A stretch of DNA of 64,000 nt from Hyaloscypha bicolor E (taxonomy: Eukaryota > Ascomycota > Leotiomycetes > Helotiales > Hyaloscyphaceae), in NCBI RefSeq assembly GCF_002865645.1, contig NW_020194519.1, positions 803,542 to 867,541 on the forward strand, in the 5' to 3' direction. The notes under the pieces are model-generated. The model was not told the origin of the DNA and did not search any database. It was given only the letters and a program-made list of their open reading frames with translations. Below, in pieces: positions 1 through 13,690 of the stretch (the stretch's first letter is position 1; each line of letters starts with the position of its first letter). The translations under genes were made by a program, and so were the position numbers.

Positions 1-1354
1 TTCTTACCTAATTATTACCTTATACTTATTCTAGTTATAGCCGCTCTAGTTACTATTATAGTATACTTATTTATATTTCTTATACTTATTATTTATATTA
101 TAGATACTATTATCTAATAATATAACTTTTGGGAAGAGTTTTAGAAATACTTTTCTATTTAAGTAATTCTTATTATATATATCTTTATTAGCGAGATTAT
201 ACTTATTATTTATAATAAGAAAGAAGTTAAGCCGGTAATATTATATAGTCTATAAGCCCTATCTCTTCTACTAAGCCTTATAATTAATATATGTGTTTTT
301 CTAGAAGCAAATTCCTATATACTAACTATAAATACAGGCTATAATATCTTTAAGGCTATATCTTAGTCAGGTATTTCTTTTAGACTTTTAGAGACATTTC
401 TTATAAGTATTCTTCTTTATAAGTCTTACTATATTAGCCTTATTCTAGTTAGCCTTTACCTTTATTCTATATAATAATTATAAGAAAAGAAGTCTTATAT
501 TTATAGCTATTATAACTATTACTACTTATTACTTTCCTGCTTACTTCTTGCTTTATTAGCTTTATATAGGAAACATTTTTATAATATCTAAAGTTTTAAC
601 CTTTATTCTTGGCTTAAATCTAGCTATATTACCTGCCTTAGTAGTAGCCCTACTATTTCCAGGAATTATAGAAGTTCTTTTAGTAAGTATTATAGTTACT
701 CTTTATTAAATACTACTAATATATCTAGGGGCAAACTATTATTTCCTTTATCTCTAATATACTTTGGGTTTTCCTAATAATTTATAATTTCGAGATAAAA
801 GAAAAGGCAGGGGCATATAATACCGGCTCTAATTATAAACAGGAAATATAAGACTCCGAAGTCTATTTACTAATTATAAGTAAAAGTAACGAAAACAAAT
901 TAACTAATATAATTAACTCCGGTCTTTAGTATACTAATTTAGTAAATAATTATATACTAATAAGCAGAGATCTCGAGCTATATAATTAGGATTAGTTTCA
1001 TATATATATATTAAGTAAAGAGCTAAGTATTATTTCCTCTATTTATATTTTGGCTATACTTAGATATACGGGACCAGATATATATATAGTAGTAATATTA
1101 AATATAAAGCTTCCTTTATTATCTACTTGCGAGAAAGAAATCTTCTTTACTTATTCGGGGAAATTAATACGAAAGAAGAAATAACTACTTTAATGTCCTA
1201 AACTAGTACTACCCTATATAACTAGATATGTGGCTTTTATAGCTACTTTTCTTATAAATAGGTAAATATGCCAGTTATTATATAATAATCCCGTAACTAA
1301 TACTAAGAAAGCGCCTAGGAAGATTAGAATAGTATATTATATTCTAATACAAAC
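1..1354. other. RIP-degraded AT-rich DNA, no gene
   Basis: The sequence is extremely AT-rich and nearly devoid of CpA and TpG. C survives mostly before T or G. All six frames are closed by frequent TAA and TAG. This is the signature of repeat-induced point mutation acting on repeated DNA in ascomycetes. I recognise no transposon domain here, and no LTR or terminal repeat was found by eye. Confidence 0.8.
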
Positions 1355-1802
1355 TAATAGTCAGACTTAATATTATACTAAAAAGGCCCTTTTCTTTAGT
1401 TAGGGAAAGCGAGTTGTTCCGGGAAAGCGAGTTATTCCGGGAAAGCAAGATATCCCGTTTTAGCCTTTTTTACCTTCTAAAAAACAATATTAGAAACCTA
1501 CTATAGAAAATCTAATTAATATGTTTTATTTGTAATCTTATAGTTACCTATTATATACTTAAGGGCTAGAGTTTTAAATATGTGGATAAAAACCTATAAT
1601 TACTAGAAAAGTTATAGGTATAATACTTATAAGAAAATCGTGTATTAATTTTTAATATTTCTCGTAAAAAAGTTTAGTATAAAATTATACTAAAAGTTGC
1701 GGGACATCTCGCTTTCCCGGAATAACTCGCTTTTCCGGGATAACTTGCTTTCCCTAACTAAAGAAAAGGGCCCCTTTAGTATAATATTAAGCCTAACTAT
1801 TA
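1355..1802. mobile_element. MITE-like element with long terminal inverted repeats
   Basis: The left arm (about 1355-1460) and right arm (about 1690-1802) are inverted copies of each other. Both carry TAATAGT at the outer end, then a shared stretch with AATATTATACTAAA, GGCCCTTTTCTTTAG and TTAGGGAAAGC. Each arm also contains about three tandem copies of a unit like GGGAAAGCGAGTTATTCC. The 230-bp middle has no coding potential. The 448-bp total size, long inverted arms and lack of a gene fit a non-autonomous DNA transposon. A TA target duplication is possible at both ends but cannot be separated from the arm sequence. The family is not identified. The arms are less degraded than the flanks, so insertion after much of the flanking RIP, or milder RIP, is likely. 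Confidence 0.7.
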
Positions 1803-4800
1803 TCGAGCTAGTATAATTAAGAAGGCCTGCAATTACTCTCACCTCCCCATATATAGGCGGAGCCTCTCTAGAGGATCTATAGAACCAAGATAAGAGTTAT
1901 AGCAAAGCTGAAATAGTATATTAATAAATTTACTTAGAGAAATTAATTAGTATATAATATATAAAGCTTATACGAATCTCACTAAAGCTTTAGGTATATG
2001 GTTTTAGCCTGAAAAGGAATTAGAGCCTAATTAAACTAGGGTCTTCTCGGTTAGTATTAGATTACTAACCAAATTATATAGTACTTGAACTAAATACCCC
2101 GAAGTTTCTTAGGTAATTATTAAGAATGACTTTAATTCTTCTAAAGTTAATTCTCTTTCTAATTGCCCTTTATTTTATTAAAAGCTCTTTTGAAATAAAA
2201 GATAACTAAATATTTAACTTGCTATAATAAAGGTATTATAAAGGAACTCATTTGCCCTGCTTATAGTAATAAAGAAAGAGAGGAATAATAAATAGAAACA
2301 CATGTAATTAGTAAGCTAAATACTATCTAATAAACTAGGTAAGTATATCTAGAACCTGCGTTTCTACCTTAATTCTTAATAATAGTCTAATAAATTACTA
2401 TTTTACCTCTTATTATCTATTATTTCTTTTATAGTAAGAGAATAGAAATACGAGAATAATAGAATAGTAGTACTCTAGTTAAATTATATTATATAAGTTA
2501 GAGGAAATAGAGGAATAAAGCAAAGAACTAAGCAAATAAATACTAATTATACTATATACTAATAAAATAATATCTAGAAATACAAGGGCTTATAGAGGTT
2601 TATAGAGGAAGTAGGAAGGCATGAGATTTAAGATAGCTTTAATTACTTATAGTAGTAATAAAGTAATACTCTAGATAGAAATAGTTACCTATACCTACTA
2701 GCCCTTATATAATAACTAACTCCTTTATAATAAGATAAGAATATAATTTGTCTTTTGGCTTATTCTCGTTTGTATTTTAATTACCTTAACTTATTAGTAC
2801 TTTATAGCCCTCTAATATAAGTCCTAATTCATTTATCTAATCTCAGGAATACCTCTTATCTATAAACCTTAAATAATATTATACCTACTCAAGCCAACTT
2901 AATAGTAAATATAATACGTCCTATAATACCCATAATTATAATAATAGCTATATAGATAGTAATATCTATAACTCTATATTTCTAAGAAGAAATAATAAGC
3001 CCGCCGACTAGCTTTATTATCTATATAAAAAGTATAACTAGAATATACTATTTACTAAATAATAAAAACTTATATAGTATTTTGCAAAACATAAATTATT
3101 ATTAGTTACTAGATATACGAATTACTAATAATATCTTAAGTATAAATATTAGATATAAAGAAGTATATATATATTATTTCGAGGTTTTTATACTAGTAAG
3201 CTAATATATTATATATACTAATACCTATAGAGATATAAATATAATAAAGAATTCCTATATATATTAGATATATAATTAGCTAAGGCAAAATATTACCGAA
3301 AGCCTAAATAATTATTAATTAAAAAGCGTGAAAAGAATAAGGAAGCTAGTAGAAATACCAGATACTTAAAGAATTAAGGTAAAGCTAGATATTAATAATA
3401 TAATTATAAACTTATTACTATTATATTTTCCTAGTTTTATTAGTATTAACTTTCTCCTATCTAATAAAGCTTCTCTATAGCTAGTACTAGTATTAGTACT
3501 ATACCCCAATTTTATAGAAGTATTAATATTAGATAAAAGCTATAGTACTCTAGTATTCTAGGCTCTTATATATCCTATAAATAATATAGTAAAGTAATTT
3601 AATAGAGAAATAAGTAATATTTAGGCAAGTATTATAGATATATTCTCTAATCTAGAAATTAGTAAGTATAATATAATGCCCTAAGGAATATAAGAAGGCT
3701 ATATATTCGGATATTTATATAATAAAGTAGAAGAATATTATAGGTAATTATAATTCTTTACTTAGTTTATATATCTTAAATATAAAGTTTACTCTAATTT
3801 TTATATTTATACTTTCTATTTTAGTAACCTTTACTACTAACTCCGGTAATCTTAGAAGAAATATCTTAGCCCATATCTTAAGTTTATTCTCTATTATAAA
3901 TATAAATATAATTATAAATCCGTTCTTAATTTTAAAAGCAAGTCTAGTATTAAGAATAGCTCTATAAGATTTATTAAGAAAATGTAACTAAAGTATAAAT
4001 AGTAGCTTATAGGCTCCCTTATTTAAACTTAATCTCTATTTCCTTATAATTAATATATTTAAAGGTAATAAAAGAGACTTCCTATAAGCTATTTACTATA
4101 TAAATAGCAAGTAATAAGTATAGATACAAACCGCTATAGTATATAGCTTGTAATCCAATACTTTATAACTAAATAATTAGAATATATAAACTAGTCTTTA
4201 TATTACTTTTTCTAAAAAAAAAGATATAGCCTAGATTATTATTATATTTTAGATAAAGTCTAAGACTAGACTATTTAAATAAGGACTCAAGTATAGATCG
4301 GATATACTATAACTATTAGTAATTATAAGAATATCTTTTCCTTTTACTAACTATATTATTAAGGATATTAAGCTTATAGAATTCCAGGCTATATTCTAAT
4401 ATAAGAGAAAGTTCTTCTATTATATTTCTAAAACATATTTTCTTATTACTAAGTTATTTATAGAAAAGAATTCATTTTCTAGAATCGACTTCTTTATATC
4501 TATAAGTATAAATATAATTAATACTATATATAGAATAGTGAATTTAGTTATTAATAAATTAAAGTAATACTAGTAAATAATGAAAATATAGGGCAAAACG
4601 GTAACTATATAAGAGGCTAGTAGTAATATTAAGTCTTTAGAGTCAGAGGTACTCCTCCTATACCTTTAATAGAATATACTAAGTATAGTAGGAAAAGAAG
4701 ATAAGGTAATAATATATAGTAAAGAAAGAAATAAATTTAGTAAAATAAATTACAAGGTAAAATACTAAAGTATAATAGAAAATAGGGCATATTAGCTGCT

Positions 4801-5150
4801 CCTCTATTAGCGGAGCTAGGCAGAGCTAATCGGGTAAAATAACTGAGTTATTATTATTATTACTTAAGAAATAACCTTAAATAAGATCTAATTTCTTATT
4901 TATAATTCGAGAAATTAAGTTATTTAAAGGGAAAACTTTCTAAAGTAGTAGGGCTCGGAGTGCTATATAAGTTGCCCTAGTAATCTAATACTAACTAATT
5001 AGCCCCTAGTATATTTAGGCTTTAATAAACTCAGAATATACTAAGTATAGTAATAAATATATATGTAACTTAGTGTTTTACTATCTCGGTATAAGCTATT
5101 ACCTTAATAATAATCCGCCTCACTAAATTAATAGCCTTTCTAAGGTCATT
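1803..5150. other. RIP-degraded repeat DNA, unidentified
   Basis: This is strongly AT-rich with almost no CpA or TpG, and no frame stays open beyond about 40 codons. Short islands such as 4795-4860 are slightly richer in G+C. No domain could be recognised in any frame. It may be part of the same repeat as the kinase-like relic that follows, but nothing in the sequence proves it. Confidence 0.6.
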
Positions 5151-7450
5151 ATTTAAGTATAATAATAATAATCTACTTTTACTAGAATATTTATAAGAAG
5201 GAAATCAGACTTTAAATATCTTAAGTAACTGCTTTGAGAAGCAAATAAGCGAATAAAGGAAGCTAATAAGTATATAGAATAGAAATAAAGATATATAGAG
5301 GACAAGTAGCAAAATTAATAAGAAGCCAAATCTCGGGCTCAGATTAAGGAAAAGAAAACAAGACCTATAATATTTAAAGAATATATATATACCTGCTATA
5401 TCTTTCTCTTAAAACACCTTTATATCCAGATAAATAAGAGCCTTAATATGCAAGGCTCTATTATAAGCCCTAAGAACAAGCTCTGTCCGACCCTATTAAA
5501 ACCTTAGATAGACTTTCTAGTACTATAGTAGTAGCTTTTTAAAAGAACCTATAAATATATACTATAAGACACGGAACTTTTTAGCTCTATCTAGTACCTT
5601 ACTAAGCTTGGGCAGAATATCTGCGACTAACTATTAGTAAGTAAGAAGAATTTGGAGGTATATTAATACCTGGCTATTAAGTAACTAATAATATATATTA
5701 TTTCTCACCTTTAATAAATTAAAGAAGCTCGCTATATATTTAATCTTGGCAAAGGTATTATTTTCGAGAACTATACTAATATCCTTAGTAATAATAATAA
5801 AGAGGTCTAGTAAAGTTTACGAGATCTTTATATCTTAAGCTCAAATCCAAAATTGCGAAATACTAATTAGATTTATATATATAAGAAAGCAGATAGTATA
5901 CGGAGGTTATATATAGTTATTAAATATAAACTATCTTATAAGCTATTAGTCTTTAACTTTTGGGCTGAACTTTTGCGAGCTAATAAAGAGTTAATAAATA
6001 TTCTAGAGAATATTATTAATTGAATTATAATATTTACTAATCTAGAGAATAAGTTTATATATTACTCTAAGTAATTAATAATAGCAGCTCTCACCCAGAC
6101 TTATACTTATATAATTGAGACCGGTCTCGAGTATAGTAAATTAGTTACAAGAGAAGCTAATATTTTCCTTTAATTAAAGGAAGATAAGTTATATATACTT
6201 TATTATTATCTTATAGAACCAAATATTAAAGCTATAGTTAAAGAACCAAATATTAAAGTATATATACCTATAGAATCAGATATTATACTATATTATACTA
6301 TAGTAAGCCAGACCTTAACCTTCTACTTAATAGTACTAAACTCGAAACCTCGTAACCAAAAATAGCGAAATTATATACTAGAGACGGCCTATAAAGTTAT
6401 AATTAATTCCAAAGCTATCTTATAATAAATACCTGCTAAAAACAAGACCTTAACTTCTTTATTCTCGGTATTTCATATATAAATCTATTCTTTTAAGTAA
6501 TTACTAATTATATTAAGATCTCGGAAGTTATAAAAGGCAAGAAATAGCTATAGCTCTAGAGATATTATTATATATAAAGATCTATAAAGTCCGTCTAGCT
6601 TATTAAATAAGACCTCGGATATTAAAATACTAAGTAAGCCAAGAGTTCATATATACTAGTCTAGTACCAGACAAATACATTCCGTTAAATTATTATAAGC
6701 GGCTAAAAAGACTAATATCCTCTACTAATAATACTATATATAAGCCTGCTTATTAGGGCTTATATAAAAATATCCCTTAAATAAAGCTTATCTAAATATT
6801 AATATATATTATACTTATAAGGCTAGTAATAAATATATCTTAGGAAAGAAGTCTCTTACTAAACTTATATTATACTAATTTGCTAAAGACCCTAATAATA
6901 GATATAAGCTATTTAGAAAGTAAAATACTTGTAGTACTTTATTTAGGTTAACTCTAGAGTAGTATAGATATACTTTCGTTATAAAAGAAACTATAATAGT
7001 ATTTGAGGCAAAGTTAAAATATAAAGAATTAGTCTATAAGTACCTAAATAAAGTTTAAGGAAAGCTTATACTAGTTTACCTTGGGAATATTTCTCTTATC
7101 TATTCTTACTTTCTTAACTTTGAGGTTAGAATAATTTACATATTACTTATATTATAGGTAGGTAAGTAGGTATATAAAGATTTAATATTAGCTATAGGAC
7201 AGGATTTGGCTATAGAGATAAATAGAGCAGTTATAAAAATATTAGATTATAAAATAAAGTATTATAATATATAGCTACTAAATATATTATATAATTCCGA
7301 AAATATAAATATAGTACTAGTAGATTTTAAGTAGTTACGGATTTTAAAGCAGGAGCAAGTTCTTTAAGAAATATTATCTAATTAGAAATAGAAGTACCTT
7401 TACCTTAATCTAGTTAGTTCCGGTATGTATTTTAATTAGAGTAATCTATA
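5150..7450 (+). pseudogene. Relic of a protein-kinase-like gene, destroyed by RIP
   Basis: If stop codons are read through, the plus strand gives a long protein-like translation. Near 7258-7332 it ends in the layout of a kinase catalytic loop: an H-x-D-I-x(3)-N-x-L block, about 12 residues, then V-D-F. The sequence shows YYNI-stop-LLNILYN followed by VLVDFK. His has become Tyr (CAT to TAT), Asp has become Asn (GAT to AAT) and one codon is TAG, all C-to-T or G-to-A changes. An upstream stretch near 6,040-6,440 also reads like protein in the same general frame. Kinase-like genes of this kind are often multicopy in fungi, which would explain why RIP hit this one. No start, end or intron can be fixed. 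The kinase-fold call rests on this one motif pair and is moderate. Confidence 0.5.
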
Positions 7451-10400
7451 TATTTAAGTAGCTTTATAGTAATTCAACTTATTAAATCTATAATAATAAT
7501 AGCTATATCTACTTATAGCCCGGCCAATCTCCTATATAGTAGCTCTTTTAGAGGAAGAGGTCTATTTAATTCCTAGATAATTACTAGACTTTACTATTAT
7601 TAAAATTCTCTTTTACTAAAGCCGTTTCTAAATACGGTAACTATAACGTGAGTTATTAATTACTATCTCTAGAGAAAGCATAAGACGGGCTAACCTAATA
7701 ATTCTAGTTCTGAATTATAATAGATAGACCGAATTTATTTGAGAGAGTATAATTATCTCGGTAATAGTAGCAGATTCTATAGTTTAGGCCTATAGAATAG
7801 GTTATGAGATTATAGTTAATGGTTTATAGTTTATGGATTATAGTTCACGGTTCTATTTATTTAGATTAGTTAGTTCTTTTCCCTATTTTACCTTAAGAGC
7901 AGGGCAAGGTCTTATAGATAGCCTTATAGAGCCTCAAAGTACTCTCTATAATTAGTAGGAAAAACTTGTATTAAATGTAATATTATATATACTAGTATCT
8001 AAATCCGGCTATATTTACTTTATAAATACCCTATAAACTTTATACTAATATTAGCCCGCTCCGGTATAGATAGCAAAACGCTAAGGATAGTAATAGGATT
8101 TAACTAACTTATCTAGTACTTCCTTTTCTTATTAATATAACTTGACTTTATAGTATTCTTTAATAAATTACGGTACGAGCCATTTACTAGCTTGCCCTAT
8201 AAGTAAATTAGTATAATACCGGCAGGGTTAATACCCCGCTTATAGTAGTAATAAATAGGTACTTATATACGCAAATCACGGTTTATAGATTATAGTTTTA
8301 TAAACCTTAGCTATAAACCATAAACTATATTATGTATTATCTAATAAAAGAATATAATTTAAATTAATAAGAGACTAAGGTTTACTTATATTTATATTAT
8401 ATATTTTAAAAAAGTTTATTAATATTATAAAACCTTATTCTTTGGAATTCTCTTAATATAAGCTATATTATTATACCTTATCTTAATCTCTTACTAATAT
8501 ATTTCTATAAGCCTTATAATATTCTTTCTTTACTAATAAAAACATCCGATTATCTTTACTTATCTAATATAGCTAATAACGAGATTAGTTTTTATAGAAA
8601 GTATATAAACCCTATACTATATAATAAGGCAAATATAAAGAGAAGTAATAACTACCCGAAATATGAGTATAAGTAAGAGTAATAGTAAGTTTACTTTCTT
8701 TTCTATTTATAATTTTATTTAATAAGTATCTTGAGCTTTTATATAATATAGGATTTATAATTAAGGAAAGCAGGGCATTAGTATTCAAGTACTAAGTCAG
8801 GAGACTAAGGCAAGATTAGAGATCTTTAGATATAGTAGTAATATTAGAAATTATTATAGATAGATTAATTATTATATTTCATTACTTTTTTCTATTATAT
8901 ATTTACTAGTACCTTTTATAATAATATCTATTAAGCTTATACTATAATATAAAGGTACTATATTTTAATTATAGAAGTATTTTTTTCTCTTTAAAATAAG
9001 TGAACTAATAAAGAAATAAAGCTCTTATTAAAGGCAATAAAGCTTGGCTTGTAATTACCTGGGAGACTTTAATACCTAAAGCTAAATTAATCTGCTCTTT
9101 AGTTATATACCTAAATATATTAATAAACTGGCTTTAATATAAGAGCAAGAATGTAATCTAGCTCTCATATAACTCAATTACCTATTTTCCGCTAGTAGGG
9201 CTAATATAATAATAAGTAATTCATACTAATATTTCAGTATATAAACTAGATAGCTTTATTTAAAGAGGTGCAACTCCTAAATAGTAATTGGCTATATAAC
9301 TATAATAGACCTTATTATACTAGAGAATGCTATATTATATATTGTCTCGAATTTAATAGAAGCGAATTATAGCTCATATATATATCTATTATTTCAGCCT
9401 CTTTAACTTCTAATAATACCGAAATCCGGAAGTAGTAAATAGCTAAATAATAATTTATAATAAAGAGCAAGATTATAATAATAAAGCACTTTATAAATAT
9501 TACTCATATATTAATACTAAAGATATTCGGGTATATAATATCTATAAATAGAAACCCTATTAAGCTGCCTTATATACTAATGAAATATATAAGAGGCAAT
9601 ATATTATTTAATTTAGGGAATCCTAGTATTCTTATTATAGAGCAGAAGTATAGGATCCGGAAGTTAATAGCTTTAATATAGGTATATATAAAGTTCTATT
9701 ACTATTTCTCTCCTACTTACTTCTTCTGGTATAGTATTAAATAGTAGCTATCTTAGTAAGCAAGCTTGGATTCCTTATATTAGGGCCAAATAATACTATT
9801 AATATTAGTTTATTTCTAGTAGTATTTGGGTTTCAAGAACTATTTATATTAATAGTAGATTATTTTCTCTTATAGGCTACTTATACTAAATTCGGGAATT
9901 AAAGCTTTCTCTATACTTGGCCTAGTAAAGATAATGATTTTTGAAGCCTAAAATAGGGCGTGATTTCATTTCTATTATGCCTCAAGTTAGTAATAAAGAA
10001 GAAGTTATTAAGAAATCTGACTAGTTACGAAAATAGCTACTAAATTATATATTAGGACTTTTTATTATATAATATCCTCTTTAATAATATATATAATATT
10101 ATAGGTATTATTAACTAGAAATATATATATTCTATTTTATTTAAGGTTTTTACTACTTTAATAAATATATATTCACGTTTTAATCTAAAAACACTTTATA
10201 TAGTATCTAATAGAAATAAAGAAGAAAAGTAATATATTAAAGATATTATAAATAAGAAGAAGGGCATTTAGGGGCGCAAGCTATTTAAGGTATTTGGGAA
10301 TATCTTAGGGAATATTAGTCTCTATATAACTTATTTTAAGGAAGGAAGAGCTACTTTATTTAGGAAGCTATTAGATTACTATAAAAAATAGACTAAATTT

Positions 10401-13400
10401 ATAAGAATAATAGCTTTAGATAATTTTCTACTAATATTTACTTAATATTGCAAATATTAATAAATATATAACTAATAAATAACTTATTTCCAAAAAGATA
10501 TTATGCCTTATATCTTTTTCTAATATTAATTTCTTTATTTCCTTTAGTAGTATCTCGCCCGTATATCTGATTTCCGTATTCTTCTTGCTTTAAATACTTA
10601 TAGTAGGACTAGCTAATAGAAGAACAAGATTTGTTCTAGTAAATACTAAGAGGCAAGTAGGTATATAGGGCTTGAGCTATTACCTGTCTATTTATAAGAG
10701 GAAGTTTACTTGCCTCTGGGCTATATTATATTCTAGTATATATGTATTACGGGCTGAGTTCTGCCTAGAAATTTGCGGAAGATCTATTTCTAAGACTTAT
10801 TCTCTTTCTTATATACTACTAAGTACTACTTATCTAGATCTAACTATTAGCTATACTTACTTATACTCGAATGGCCCTGCTTACTCTTGCTCGAATATTC
10901 GTTATTATTATTACTAGACTCGGAATTACTATTACTTAATCCACTATTATTATTACTACTTAATAGCTCACTTCGTAATATAAGAGCCCTAATATTAATG
11001 GCTCTATTATCCTAAAGTCAGATATATATTATATTTCTGTAAATATAGTCTATCTCTATAATTAATATGGTTCTTCTGCTAGATAAGAGTTAGAATAAGG
11101 TATACTAGCTAAGACTAGTTATAAGAAACGAATATTATTCTATTAGCTTAATACTAAAGTCGGTAATCTTCCCTATATAGCTAATACTTATAATAAGTCA
11201 GGTAATCTGGCTAAAAGAGACTCTTTACTTGGTATTACTATCCCGGATTACTATAGTAAAGAAGTAGTAGTATGGGAAATACGGGCGGAATATAACCTCG
11301 GTTAGTGTGGGCAGGGCAGCTTTGGATAATTAGTTAAGATTATAGTAGTCAGGCGACATATATATATTTGTAGTATATAATATAAAAGGTCGAGCCTGGG
11401 AACTAGGGACTGCGGTAACTCTCAAAGCCTAATTAGGTAGGGAGTATAACTTGAGAGAGTGCTTATAAGGCTTGGAAAGTAGTTTATACTAGCTAGTAAA
11501 CCTTTACTAAAGACAGGGCTTGGGCTTCTTATATATTAGGCTATCTTGAGATAAGAATGGCTATTTCCGCTTTATAGGATATAGTTCCTTATTATTCTTA
11601 TCTAATTCGGTATTATTAAGCTCGCTGCCACTATAACTATTATATTCTGCCTTATTATAACTTATTACTAGTAATAGTTTATAATTAGGAAGTAATTACT
11701 ATTACTTAGCTAATCTTGGGCTTTCGTTTGCCTTACTAGATAGATAGGTATTACTAAACCTTTTAGCTATTAGCTCTGCTATTATATCCTTTATTTCTTA
11801 TTATAATTCCTCTAGCTAGTTATTTATAAGTATCTTTATATCCCGATTTATAAATGCCCTTAGCTATATCTTTAATTATATTAGAGTAATAAAGTCTGCC
11901 TCCTAATTAAGTAAATTAATATCTGTCTATAAGGGCTTAATTACTTTTATATCCAGAATAATACTATTTTTATAGAGAGGTCTATACTTCCTAATAGAGG
12001 CGCCTTATAGGCTAAGAAAATATTTACTTTTAAAGGATATATCCTTATTATTATCTTTATTCTTCTTTTACTTTACCTCCTATTACTTCCTTGCCCCTTT
12101 ATTAATAAGGAAAGTATTAAGCATATAGTTAATTAGCTTGTATTTATTTGCTATACCTTAACCGGTATAAAGATGACTCTCTTTACTAAGCTAGGTCTCT
12201 AGTAATACTCTAGTATAATATAGAGGCGGGCTTTAGGGGCAAGCGAAACTAGATATTATAGCCTCGAATCTAATATAATACGGATAGAGGTCTATATTAC
12301 TAATTCCGTTATATAATAGCTTGCTTAAGAAACGTAAAGGAATATAAGAGAAATCTGGTATTAAAGCTCTTTATTTTATAAGCGGCAAGTATAAAGCCGT
12401 CTCGGGAAAGTTATTAATATTATACTACCTATTAGAATTATAAGAAGGTACCGGAGTTATTAAGTTAATAGCTATCTCTAGGCTATTAAAAGAACCCGTA
12501 TCTGCTTCTATATCTTTAGTATAAAGACTAATATTATTAACTTTGGTTTCGGAGGTATATAAGTCGCTATTTACTAGTAAGAGAATTAAATCTTCTATAC
12601 TATATTAGAATAAACTAGTTATCTATTTCTATAATAGAAGATATAGTAAGTATACTTACCTAAACTATTACCTGAGTTACTACTTTATACTAACCTGCTC
12701 TAGTTAGTAAAACCGGCCCTTTTCTCTAAAGCTACCTCCTTAATTTCGCCTGTCTTATCTGGACCTTAATCCTATATTATAAAGCCATACTCTTATAGCT
12801 TAGCAAGTAGTAGTTCTTTAATTATAGGAAGGTTATAATTATTATTGTTTTTATTATTATTTATCTTATTACTAGATTTATAAATAGTACTAGTCCTTAG
12901 TCAGAATTCCATAAGTTAGCTAATATTACTATAGGCCAAATATATCTCTATTATATACCTCGAATTCCGGGTTTATAGCCCCTATTACTATCTGCTATTA
13001 CTATTACTATTACTACTAGTTATAATATACTAAGTAATATACTACTTGACCTAATTTACTAGAGCTTATTAAGGATACTAACTTGTTCCGGGGCAGGTTT
13101 ATAGCAGGTTACTATATTCTTAGAGTATAGAGAAGTTAGTATATAGATATATAATTTAAAGGCAAGAGTAGCTATCTTGAGTATATAGGAATAATTAGGA
13201 GTAGTCGAGAAATTCTCCGCTAGCTACTAGCTATATAACTAGACTATAAAAAGAGATAGTAGAGACGGGGAAATTAATAAGTTTATATAGGCTTCTTATA
13301 CTGCCCTTGCAAAACCGGAATATACTTTATAGCCTGCTATATATGCCTGCTATATTAGGCTTCCTTTCTCCTTCTAATACTATCTCCGTAAAAAAGTACC

Positions 13401-13690
13401 TTGGTATTAATATGGCTCTCTCTTATATAGAGATCTGCTATAGCTATAAGGCCCTATTACTATTAATCCTGTACTCTTATATCGGAATATGCCTATCTAT
13501 AGCTATTATTCTACTTTGCTATATATTATAATTGGCCAATCTCAGTATTATCTCTCGATTATTAGTACCGCTATAAAAAGCTAAATAGGAAGAAGCAATA
13601 ATTATTATATAATAAGAGGAGTATATAACTTTGGATATTGCCCTCTCTGCCCGTCCAAAGGCTTTAGATAGACTAGTAGACTGGTATATT
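7451..13690. other. RIP-degraded repeat DNA, unidentified
   Basis: Long AT-rich tract with the same dinucleotide bias as the rest of the left block. Two short open frames (10672-10917 and 13307-13531, plus strand) are rich in Ile, Leu, Tyr and Ser, as expected from TA-rich DNA by chance, and match nothing I know. A few somewhat GC-richer patches (for example 11,280-11,480) suggest uneven RIP. No LTR pair, terminal inverted repeat or RNA gene was recognised. Confidence 0.6.
7801..8335. repeat. Short repeated motif in two clusters
   Basis: About three tandem imperfect copies of a 13-15 base unit resembling TATAGTTTATGGTT lie at 7811-7852. The unit returns near 8279-8300, followed by an inverted version around 8308-8332 (ATAAACCATAAACTATA), so the right cluster can fold into a hairpin (GGTTTATA with TATAAACC). 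Function unknown. It could be the remnant of a minisatellite or of terminal repeats. Confidence 0.45.

Noticed and set aside
10672..10917. 81-codon plus-strand open frame in the RIP block
   Set aside because: It has no recognisable motif, and open stretches of this size occur by chance in DNA of this composition.
13307..13531. Membrane-protein-like 74-codon frame
   Set aside because: The hydrophobic residues follow from TA-rich codons, and there is no family resemblance or flanking gene structure.
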